Shown here piece after piece: positions 38,260-48,900 of a DNA stretch of 64,000 nt. How positions within the stretch are numbered: position 1 is the stretch's first letter; every line of letters starts with the position of its first letter. This DNA comes from Sthenelais limicola (Eukaryota; Annelida; Polychaeta; Phyllodocida; Sigalionidae), in assembly GCA_942159475.1 (NCBI GenBank), contig OW804097.1:6105685-6169684 (forward strand). The letters are read 5' to 3'. The position numbers and the translations under genes are program-made. The notes beneath the pieces are model-generated. The model was given only the letters and a program-made list of their open reading frames with translations, was not told where the DNA came from and did not search any database.

Positions 38260-38720
38260 GATCATATGAAAGGTGGTAGGGAGGGGGTCTGACCCCTGGG
38301 CGGAGAGAGCTGATGCAATGTCTCTGGATGATGAAATCCCCCAGCGACATTGCATGTGAGCTACTCCGCCATTAACCTGGAGGCTGATGCAAGGGGCAGC
38401 GCATTCTCAACAGCCCTGGTGGCTGACGAAATGCCCACCGACCATTGCAGTAAGCCCGGGAAAGATGATGAAATGCATCCCAGGTCTGGTGCAATACCTA
38501 GAATATATAAGGGCCCCCAGTCACTGTATAGGCAGACTTCTCCTGGAGAGCTGTACTACCGTATGCTGTATGATGATGAACTGACTGGAAGCCCTGCCAC
38601 CTTGAACACTGACCATGCTATAACTTGCTATACATGAACACTGTGTTATATTGAAGTCTAATAAAAGAAGCCATTCTGTACTCCACGCCTTACCTTATAC
38701 CTACTGAAACTACAAGCCAA
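38260..38720 (+). repeat. LTR-like or promoter-like segment
   Basis: A GC-richer block carries a TATA-like atatataagg at about 38506 and AATAAAAG at about 38660, some 150 bp apart, as in the U3-R of an LTR. Segments near 47.1-47.4 kb and 50.2-50.3 kb are built similarly. The open frame of 95 codons across it has no recognisable domain. No clear TG/CA ends or target duplication were found, so a solo LTR is only a suggestion. Confidence 0.35.
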
Positions 38721-39265
38721 GCACTATATCCCTTTTGAGACGTCTAACCAATCGAAGCTACCCCTATTTATAAGTATATTGCGAGAGATCCGAGTAATTA
38801 GAGTAACTCCGTAATCCATTAGTAGTAATCGCTGATTGTAGTGTCTGCGCTCTACAGACATTAACACAGGCAGAAGCTCGTTTCAGATTTGTCTGACGTC
38901 AACAATAATGGCAATATTATCCAATCACAGACATGCTTACATCAATCATCACATCACATATTCTTCCAGCTTGCAGGGAATAATAACCTATTCAGTTATA
39001 GTATAAAAAAAATTATGGGCTATTATGGGCAGATATTTTCATGATCATAATCCTCAAAACAGAAATACAGCAGAAAAGTAGATCCTATGATAGTAGCATT
39101 ATAATGGTAAATTTTGATTCAAAATAACTAATGTTCTCAACAATAATAATAATCTTTTTTTCACAGATGTTCTATTTATTCTTTGACACATCACATAATT
39201 ATTGTATCACTTGTCATGTTCTTTCATTTGATTAAACTACATTTTTAAACTACATACAGTTTCAG

Positions 39266-40709
39266 ACACTCCAGGAGCCATGGGTTGGGCAGGACGGGGA
39301 TGTGCCAACCCACTTACAGCAGTGAATAGCCTCAGTCCTGGTACCATGAGAATACATGGGGGAACTAGACACAACTACCTGCCTAATGAGAGAGTCATCA
39401 TTGTATGTAGAACCCTCAGCCATGGAACAGGCCACATGTACCTGAAGTGTACCGCATTCAATGGGTGGACTGTTGAGAGGAACAATGCATTATCTTGTCA
39501 TGGTAGGTGTCCCTTTGTTAGAGGAAGAGTTTCCTATTCATTACACTTAACAACTGACACAAGTATAATGTTAATACTGATGCAACTGTTATAGCTCTTG
39601 AATAGATCAAATAAGTTTAAAAGAATTCTGACTTGATCACATTATCTATGTTGATGTCTGTGAGTATTTTCTGGTGATAAGAAGTTTTAAATTGTATAAT
39701 GTATTGTTATATCAAGTTCCACCTCCAACAACCATGAACAAATACACTACAAGAGAACCAACATCAGAACTTGCTACAGCTAAACATGATCCATCGTCAA
39801 CAACAGCAAAGACAGCATCAATGATACAAGTGAGCAGCTCATGGCTCAGTGTAATGACCATTGATGAACCTGTTCTCAGTGACAGCCAGACAGATAATGT
39901 AGAAGATCAACAACAGGAGTTGCATAACCAATATGTAGCACATCAAGGTAGGCAATATTGTTAACCATGAGATATGCTATTGCCGTCTCATATCTTGAAA
40001 TTCAAAGATATATCAGAAACGTTTCATATTGATGAAACCTTACAGACATAATTCTCCAAATTATCCCTGAAAAATGTTGATCCAAGCGCTCTCATCACAC
40101 AACAAACAAGATTAAAGGCTTCTGAATTTCAGTTGAAAATAAAACTGTCCACGTGTAAGATTGGATCCTCCTCAGCTTCCCCCCTACCCTCCCTTACCCT
40201 TAGATCCTAGCGGCTTTTGCCTGCCCTTCCCTCTTACCCCTCCCCTCTCCCTCTTGATTACCCCAGAGCATTGAATATATTAATTAGGTGGGCCAGGTGG
40301 AGAGGTCAGCTCTGGCTAGCTCATCCTACGTCTCCTAGTCAGACCATGTGTGGTGTGCATGGTCTGGCCGTGATCGGTGGCTAATTGGATCAGATCCAAC
40401 CCTACAGAATGCAATTCTTTACAATATATTAAAGCAGGAACTAGTCCTTTCCTCAATCTTTTCGTTCTGAACTTATATTTCTTCTATTTTTCAGATAAAA
40501 AGCTAGGGATAGAAAGCATCCCATCTGATGAGGCAATCTCCTCCTGGGCCGTATCAACAACCTTATGTGTGCTAATTGCCACTATTTTGTTCATATTGAT
40601 TATTGCATGTTTTATGTATAAATTCACCTTATTGAAACATCATCACTGTCATTGTGGAAGGTATGATGCAGTAGGAAGGAATGGAGGACAAGAGGTAGAT
40701 CAGGAATAG
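39266..40709 (+). CDS. 3' exons of a type I membrane protein with a CCP/sushi domain
   Basis: Three exons join in phase 1: 39266-39502, 39717-39947 and 40495-40709 (stop). The first is a symmetrical 1-1 exon of 79 codons with four cysteines in CCP order (GCANPL, IIVCRT, LKC, LSC) and the conserved GW, which fits one CCP module. The second encodes a 77-residue Ser/Thr-rich stalk. The third has a single hydrophobic span (STTLCVLIATILFILIIACF) and a short His- and Gly-containing tail of about 35 residues. Phase-1 borders are typical of extracellular modules. Upstream exons, including the signal peptide, are not visible. LINE 2 sits directly upstream and may separate them. It could be a cell-surface receptor or complement regulator, but the sequence does not say which. 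Confidence 0.75.
40150..40385 (-). repeat. Dispersed C-rich repeat in an intron, related to 47.06-47.25 kb
   Basis: In reverse complement this segment shares ggtaagggagg, aagagggaag and neighbouring context with 47060-47210. It also carries a short hairpin (CAGACCATG/CATGGTCTG, 40340-40366). It lies in the last intron of the CCP gene. Confidence 0.45.
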
Positions 40710-40756
40710 TACCACATACCTGCCATTCATTGATTTCATCTTGTATGTTGCCATTC

Positions 40757-41350
40757 CATTGAAGAATTGCGGGTCATTCTCCGAAATAATTAGGGTCAGT
40801 AGTTGAGCGAGAAATGAATCAAACGCAACACACAGAGATGTATGTTCAGCTGAACCGATTAAAAGAGGCACGCTGTAACCACAGGTGTTTATTTATACGT
40901 GGACAGATTACAACAAGTACATAGGGCCCGGGCTGATTGGCTTGTCCTGGGTGGACTTGGCTGGACCAATTAATTAACAGGTTAGATAAGAGATCCAATA
41001 AGCCACAGGATAACAATGAACATGAAATATTAAAATGAGGGTCAGCGTGACCAATGCCACACCTGACCAATCCCTTTACGTGGTGACCAAGTCTCGTGGT
41101 TATCTCCCTTTCCCCCCTCCCACTCAATACTCCCTCCTCTGGTCAGTCCCTCCCTTCCCTTCCCACGTGATCAACCTTGAGATAACGGTCAGACCTGGAC
41201 CTCACTTGTACCTTTGGACTTTTAGTGATAAGCGATTCATGAGCGTTGTGGCGGTAAGAAAGTTGACTTCCCCTCTGATCAGAAGGGGGCGTGGCAGGTG
41301 TATGTCTTAATGAGACCAACAATGATAACATAAAAATATGACAACTTTTA
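40757..41350 (+). repeat. Dispersed repeat split by a ~420-bp insertion
   Basis: The left part (about 40757-40833, gaagaattg through gagcgagaaatgaatcaa and caacacac) and the right part (about 41253-41350, gtaagaaag through gacaac) are contiguous at 63195-63355. About 420 bp (40836-41252) therefore lie inside this copy. The inserted part is moderately GC-rich and non-coding. Confidence 0.65.
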
Positions 41351-43310
41351 CCTCATATTTTACACCATATTATCAGTATAAAATCAGCAATGAAATCAGT
41401 TTACATTGTGACTATATGAGCGGCACCTCTTCGTTGTTTTTTATATGAATCAATGGCTGGGAGGGGGTGCGGTTGGGTTGATTGGCAAAAGTAGCTGCAT
41501 AAGACTTAAAGGAACAATTAAAGGGGCTGAGGATGAATACTGTATTGCTATTTACTAATGCTACTGCGGGTATTGTTAACGTTTAAACCTATGCTAATAA
41601 TATAGGAGTGCACACAGATAGGACAAAGGCATTGTCCTATATCGCAATCATTATGAAACAGTACCCTGGTCTTATTTAATTTGCCATAATTATATCCAGA
41701 AGGATTCCTTTACTTCATTATTGTAGTTCGGGTAAAGTTATTGAAACATGTGGAATGACTCTGAAATACTTGCAAATTGATCAAAGTCAATTAATATCAG
41801 TGCAACGTTCTTCTTAAATTGTCACTATCAGACAATAGTCATATAGGCCTAGATATATTTTTTTGTAAGTGTTGTCACAAAATATCTATCTCTAAAGCTA
41901 AAAATGAAGAGGTCATTATGAAACATGTGACCTCGTGGGTTATTTTATGATAAGTGGTATTTGCTAGAAAGTTACTCAGGTTCATTATTCCAAATTTTCA
42001 ATAAAAATTAAAATGGTATAATCTGACAATAACTGCGACTTGGCCATCCATTAGATGTAACTGACATCAGTTTTACTTAATCAGTTTACTTAAATTATAC
42101 TGACACCAGTTATGGTTTACTTTAGAAACGCACAAACAGAAATAAATTAATGCATATAGATTATAAAATGTTTACTGTAACAGATTCTTGTTATCCTCAC
42201 TCATGGCTATTTTGTGTATGGCAGTTTATATGTCAATGGCAGATAGATATATGTTTGATGATATGAAGCATTATTGTATTTTATTATAGACGCATTGCTC
42301 TGAGAACAAATTAAAGTGAGTTATGCACTGTGCGTATTTCTCTAGTGAGTTATGTGTGGCAGTTGTGGCAAGCAATGCGTTTTTCGCCACCGAAATTCAA
42401 CTTGATGAATGAAAGATGTCTTCTATTTATATTATTAAAAGCATAATAATTATTAATATTTTTTTTTTGAAAGGGTTTATTATGAGTTTACATATAATTG
42501 ACTTGGCAGTAGATCCCTCGTTGCTCGTTGCTAACAAAATTAACTAACAAGTTAGTTTCAGTAACATAGAATATTGTACACATTGCTATGTAACTCATGC
42601 AATATTCACGCCCCTTCAACCACTTGACCAATTCGTTAGCGAACCTGTATAAATTATATTTATTTTGAAACAATACTATTCTCAATTGAACTTTGATTTT
42701 GAACAGGCTATTAGTACATGTGCATTATACACACGTGACGGGTGACGGGTGTTCTACATCTGTGAAATAATATGCTTAAATATACCAACATAAAAACATT
42801 CCTTTCCTATGCACTCTCCTCATACAGCTGTAGGCTTCCGTATGCGGACTCCAAGAATTTCAAAAGTTGCTATGTTATTCCATATGGTGTCAATCCATTT
42901 ATATGTTCAACTACAGGCAGCAAATTTATACAGGCAGCAAACAAAAACTTGAGGTTACTATTTCATTTGTTAAAGCTTTTCTTTTACCTGGGAATCTTAC
43001 ATCCCGGATGAGGGTTTTACCGACCCTCATTTGTCTTATTCACATTTGTATTTATTTACAATTCAAAATATCTACAATATCTAGTTTTGAGTTTGATCGT
43101 AGTCGCTAAAGTAAAACAAGAATTACAAGCATAAGCTTGTGTAAAGCGAGTTGTTAATTATTCGAATTATACAGAATTGTAATTATAAGTAAAAATTAAG
43201 TATATTTTTGTACTATAAGTATAAATATAGGTCGATTACATAATTATAAGTATAATTATAATTAAAAATATGAATATATCAGAGCAAGGGGGTAGATGTG
43301 TGGGATGTGA
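41351..43310. other. Non-genic AT-rich stretch
   Basis: I see no exon or known element. It ends in a strongly AT-rich zone with recurrent taattataag motifs (about 43170-43270). Confidence 0.55.
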
Positions 43311-43341
43311 AGAGAAAAAATACCATCGACCATATGACATA

Positions 43342-43410
43342 TGAGTGAGTGAGACACAGAGAGAGTGAGTGAGACACAGAGAGAGTGAGTGAGACACAGA
43401 GAGAGAGTGC
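43342..43410 (+). repeat. 20-bp minisatellite gagtgagtgagacacagaga, three units
   Basis: Three near-identical direct units lie head to tail here. Confidence 0.85.
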
Positions 43411-43448
43411 CTGTGTCTGGAATCCGTGAAAAAATGTTCCAGTGTTAA

Positions 43449-43790
43449 ATCCCTTCAAGTACAAGTACCCTTCAAGTACAAGTACCCTTCAAGTACAAGT
43501 ACCCTTCAAGTACAAGTACCCTTCAAGTACAAGTACCCTTCAAGTACAAGTACCCTTCAAGTACAAGTACCATTCAAGTACAAGTACCATTCAAGTACAA
43601 GTACCATTCAAGTACAAGTACCATTCAAGTACAAGTACCATTCAAGTACAAGTACCATTCAAGTACAAGTACCATTCAAGTACAAGTACCATTCAAGTAC
43701 AAGTACCATTCAAGTACAAGTACCATTCAAGTACAAGTACCATTCAAGTACAAGTACCATTCAAGTACAAGTACCATTCAAGTGCCCTTC
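43449..43790 (+). repeat. 17-bp minisatellite with two variant blocks
   Basis: About 20 tandem copies of a 17-bp unit are present. The first seven or so read cccttcaagtacaagta. From about 43568 the following dozen or so read ccattcaagtacaagta, a single C-to-A change kept throughout. Degenerate units continue to about 43880. Because 17 is not a multiple of 3, all frames stay open and give artificial repeat peptides. The abrupt switch points to expansion from one mutated unit. Confidence 0.93.
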
Positions 43791-43919
43791 AAGTACCCAC
43801 CAAGTGCCCACCAGGTACCATTCAAAGTACCATTCAAAGTACCATTCAAGTACGGTACACTCCTAGTACACTCTAAGTGCACCACATAGATACATGCATA
43901 GATAACACTTCTTCAAGCA

Positions 43920-43975
43920 CACTGCATGTATACATACATGTATACATGCATACATACATACATACATACATGCAT
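43920..43975 (+). repeat. (catacata)n microsatellite
   Basis: This is a run of catacatacatgtatacatg-type simple repeats. Confidence 0.85.
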
Positions 43976-44282
43976 CCTTCAGTGCTCCCTAACACCTCGC
44001 TCCGCAGACAGCTGAGTGGGCTGAATCCCCCATTATCGCCCACTCAGCTGGGCCAACGAAAACACCTTTAAAAGTTATTTAATGAATTATATAAAGCAAC
44101 TAAAGAGATAGGAAGCTTAATATGACTCTTATTAAAGATCCCAAATGAACGATTCTGTTTATAAATGAACATTTCTGTGAATTTGGACAAGTTTATTTTC
44201 ACATGTCTGAGCGGTAAAGAGTGTGTATGCTCTCGTTGGGTACTCTCTGTATACACTAAGTTTTCATGAGTCTCCGTCAATT

Positions 44283-44366
44283 GGACTCGTGGCCGAGTGG
44301 TCAAAACCGCTGGGAGCTGGGAGCTGGGAGCTGCACCAAGGATCGGGGGTTCGAACCTCGGCCGAG
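44283..44366 (+). tRNA. tRNA-like sequence or tRNA-derived SINE head
   Basis: A consensus pol III A box, TGGCCGAGTGG (44290-44300), and B box, GGTTCGAACCT (44348-44358), are present, with a class II (Ser/Leu) like opening GGACTCGTGGCCGAGTGG. The region where the anticodon arm should be is replaced by three gggagct repeats, so a functional cloverleaf is doubtful. It is more likely a pseudogene or the head of a SINE, with no tail identified. Confidence 0.55.
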
Positions 44367-44399
44367 GACAGGGACAATTTCTTTAGGCAAAGCTCATAG

Positions 44400-44462
44400 T
44401 AGGCCTTAGGGGGTGAGAGAGAGCGAGCGCAGTAGGCGTCCTATCATTGGGAGCGGGGAGCG

Positions 44463-44498
<36 letters not shown>

Positions 44499-44850
44499 GA
44501 GAGCGGGAAAAATATTTAGTTTCCAGGGCTGAGAAACCATTTTAAAAAAAAAAAATTCCAAGGCAATTTGCCCATAGGAACGCAGTAGGGGTCCAATCAT
44601 GCAATAACGCAAAGAGGAGCAAGAGATAGAGAGAGAGGAGGAGGAGAGAGGAGGAGTAGGAGGAGTAAACCACTTGTCAACCCCTAGCCCTTTTCGTAGT
44701 GAGAGGAGGAGGAGGATGACACCACATACCAATCCTAGACCTTTTAGTACATAGTCTATAGAAGGACTATAGAAGGCCTACAGAAGGATTATAGGAGGAG
44801 GAGAAAGAGAGTGTTTGACGACGAAGTAGGGGTCCTATCACGCAATCGTA
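44400..44850 (+). repeat. GA-rich low-complexity region
   Basis: The region contains (ga)n tracts near 44464-44494, gagcgggga repeats, and several aggagg and aaggactatagaagg repeats to about 44800. The minus-strand open frame here is low-complexity. Confidence 0.7.
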
Positions 44851-45918
44851 CGCAAAAATACCAGTTCAGCTGCAAAACGCAGCACCAAACCCTACCTATG
44901 CCTACCGAAACCAAAACTAAGCCTACAATAAGCTTACATACCAATTATAACATGGGGGATCTGTGAGAAGTATATGTCATTTTAGGATTGCAGCGTAAAG
45001 TGATGGCTCCCGGCGGACCTGTATGTCAATGCGTCCCGTCAGCTGCAATTGCAGCTGAGTCGGATTTCCCCTCAGATCTAAAGGCAACGTTGAAGTCGGC
45101 GGACGTACTGTGGACGAGCCACGGGCCGACCCATTAGCTTAAAGCGCGTCGTCCTATCGGACGAACTCGCTTTAAAAACTGACTTGTGCATTGGGCTTGA
45201 ATTTATTTCTTAAATATTTCATTTGACCAGGAAACAGAAATTTGAGTCGCATTTGCCATTACTGTTTGAAGGTATCTATATGCTAGCAAATATTTGTATC
45301 AAACATCAATCAACTGTGATAAAGTGATAAACCGTTTAATTTCAAAGTGTCTTTCCTGCATTACAATATATTACAGTGATCCTACAGAGTGTGTTTTACA
45401 AACCTGGTAACTTGTTACCAAGCTTAGTGACCAGGTTAGTAGTTGTAACCGGGAGTTGTAAGTAGAACATGTCCCAACAGGAATCTTAGCCATTAATCTC
45501 TGCTACAGCCAACATGCATGGAAATATATAAATATTATTTGTATCAATATTAAGAGTTACATTTTTCGTCAATGGTTCCATTTAAAGTTTCATCATAAAA
45601 AACGTCACAAGTCCTAAGATACAAACTAGGTAGTATTTAAGCCACAGAAAAGTATGATGTCCGCCGAGGTTGGTGCAATTTGTGGATCATGCAGTGAGAA
45701 TTGACCCAATACAACCGATAAAGAAGCGAATACAACCCATAACTTGCTATTGATTCTCCCATATCATATTAAATTATTCAAAGAAATGTATGTAGCTCTG
45801 TACTGTATGGGACCCTGATGTAAAATAGGCAAACAATCTCAAAATGTAGAAAGAATTTATTGTGTTGTCCATATCAGCTAAGAATGCATGTTTAACCCAT
45901 GGTGTCTGTAAAGTCTAT
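44851..45918. other. Non-genic stretch with a GC-rich island
   Basis: A GC- and CpG-richer patch at 45000-45180 includes the 16-bp palindrome agctgcaattgcagct. No exon was recognised. The rest is AT-rich sequence downstream of the CARD-RING gene. Confidence 0.5.
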
Positions 45919-48900
45919 TTACTTTAAGGAGAATATCTTTAGACTTCCCTCCCACATATATATAGCCATGAGGGTATCCTGACACTGTCTCTCTAACACG
46001 CTGATAGAGCATGGCAAACCTCCTTCTACATCTAACTCATGGAGGAAATGACCTCCATGGTCAAACACACTCACACATTCATGGTGACCATCACATTCAG
46101 CTACCAGTATGTAGTTACCATCACCTGTATAACAGGCATCCCATGGCATATTGAGTGGCTGGCCTCCAGGTCCCTTACCCTGGATGTACCTCTTGTCCCC
46201 AGTATCAGGGTCGATGATACACAATATGTTGCTATTGAGTAGAGCAACCAGTATGTCGCCCCTTTGTGAGACCTGGATGTGTTTCTGACTGTAGTCTAAT
46301 TTTCTACCCATCGTGTAACAGGTTTCTTTACGTAGCTTTCTGTCGTAGGAGTAGATTCTCGGGGAATCAAAGTCACTTACATAGATGCCAGAGTCATGTA
46401 CAGCAACAGTGTAACACTCCACACCAGCTATGTGTGTCTCTCTACCTTTGCCCTGCTCTTCATCACCCTGTACCATGCTACCTTGTTGTAGAGTGAGAGC
46501 CCAGCGCCCGTCCTGCCCCACACTTATGTCATTAGTCCATTTTGCTCTATGTATGAGTGTAGCTGTGCACTGTGAGGTGGCAGCACTGTACTCCACCTGG
46601 TGCAGTCCTGCACCTGTAGTTACCAGAAGCTGTCCTGTAGGACTCCATGCCAGTCTAGGTGAACATCCCCCACCTGGTGCCTTCCACTCACTGAGGAGTT
46701 TGGCTGAAAGATAAATAAAGGATGTTGCAATAAATTTATTAGAATTGTTAATTTTTCAATAGTAAACATTACAGTATAGCACCAAATTTGTTTGCCTAAA
46801 TATTCACGAGGGGACCTGAAATAAGTGTTTTTTGTGGATCATGAAGTTCAAAGTGAGCCCCATCAGGACACAATGTCAAAATATCAGGTGTGGAATTGAA
46901 TAACAAATATTTGTGGATCATAAAGTTCAGTGAGACCCCTTGAAAGAATTGCATTCTATTGGGTTTGGATCATTGACCCAATTAGCTCACTGACATCCAG
47001 CTTGGCTAGGTACATCACACCTGAGTCAGGCGGGAGGAAGGGACTCGTTACTCGCACCACCTGTCCGATCTAATTATTGTTCCCTGCGCTAATTTAATCA
47101 GTGGATAGAGGGAGGGGGCAAGAGGGAAGCAGGGACCGCAAGCTGGAGATTTGGGTAAGGGAGGGGAGGGGGGAAGGCAAGGGTCATCTATCACATGGAC
47201 AATGCATGGCCTCAGCATGATGGGGACCTGGGGTTAGTCTACCTGGAAGAGAAGGATTCTCCCTTAGCCAATTAGAATGGGACAGTGCAGGGGGGAATAT
47301 TTATGGGAACCTTTGTTAGTGAATAATAAGTACAATGCTCGAGTATAAATAAAGCTGGACGCCAAGCCACTAACACTCCTTGCCTGGGCTTGAGCTGACA
47401 ACTACAACTGATCTCTGACTTCATTCTTCAATTACTAGAATACCAAATCTCTGGGCAAATTGCCTTTAGTTTCTCACACCCCATCAGGACACAATGCCAA
47501 TATATCAGGTGTGGAATTAAATAACAAATATTTGTGGATCATAAAATGCGCTAACAGGAGGCAATTCACATTTGACAACCTCCATATATAGGGCATTATC
47601 ACATATCAACACAAAAAGATCACAGTTGGTCTTAATCCTATAACATCTGATTGTCTCAATAAACATCAAGTGGACACCCAATAGAGTTAAAGATAACCAA
47701 TGTCTGCACTAATGAAACACCTAGGGCTATAACACACTGGGCCAAGAGAACTCAAACCATTCAGATCCACAAAACACACCACACACAACAGCACACCACA
47801 CAAGAAAACACAAAACCAGACAACTGGTGCATGTATATGTTGATAGATACTATCATTTCGATGTTATTAGTTCCTATTTTTAGTTACATTATATAGTCAT
47901 GCACCTAGATAGTTAAAACCACACTATACACAGCGCCAGGCAGAATATCATTACAGATACTGTGACCTTTGGTCTTGACAAATAGTCATGTCTTGCTGTA
48001 TAAAAATGTTGAATAAAAAAAAAATGTGATCACTTCACTAAAAGCCCCAGGGAAACTGCAGATGATATACAAACTGCCCCCTACCTTTAGTGGGAGGAGG
48101 AGGAAGACAAGGAGTAGGAGGCACAGCGATGGCAACATGTGGCACAGTATCAACTGGAACCTTCACATATGGAAATGTAGACACAATATCCTCAGCTGGT
48201 AGATCCTTCTTTAGTTTGTCAAGGAACACCTTAGTCTCTGGCAACAATTCCATTGTTGGACATTTCAAGTTTTCAGCCAAGGCAAAGTTAGCTTTTAGCA
48301 TGGCCACCAGGTCAGATGTGAGATGATGCCAATGTCTGGACTGTTGTAACTTGGTATCAACCTGAAACAATGAAACCATAACATTCTAGTTCTGGCATAT
48401 TTAATTATTCAAATTAAAATCAAATTTTCATTTATTCATTCATTGAATATAATTATGGCTGCCATAGAAGACGGTTGTTTCCTTTTCCGGCTAAAATCAT
48501 TAATGTTATCAATTAAAAAGTTATTTGTAGTGATTCCAGAACAACATACAATAAAAAGTCTGTTTTCTCCGAACCAACGTAAATACTATCGAATTCATGC
48601 AAAATTATAAAAAAATCTCAGTGCAGTTTTAAACTAGATATAAACCAACAGCACCTCAGATTTGGTAGTTTTGATTTTCTCCAGGTTGTCCAAGGCCCAC
48701 TTGTCAATGGCTGCTTTAGCTTTCTCTTGTTTGTTGAGCACAAAGGCCACCAATACAGCTTGATGACTGTCAACCATTTCACTCAGTCCCTCAAGGACAT
48801 CACTTTTCTTATTGAACATTTCCTTCTTTCTCTCCATATGTCCAGTTGTTACTGCTGTCTTGCCAGTACTTTTAGAAAGGGACTTGAGTACATTTCCAGC

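Noticed and set aside
38350..38637. 95-codon ORF as a host gene
   Set aside because: There is no recognisable domain, and it lies across TATA-like and AATAAA motifs of an LTR-like block. Start and stop have no splice or 5' UTR support.
43426..43876. Two overlapping ~145-codon ORFs of repeating residues
   Set aside because: The 17-bp repeat has no stop in several frames. The peptides are artefacts of the minisatellite.
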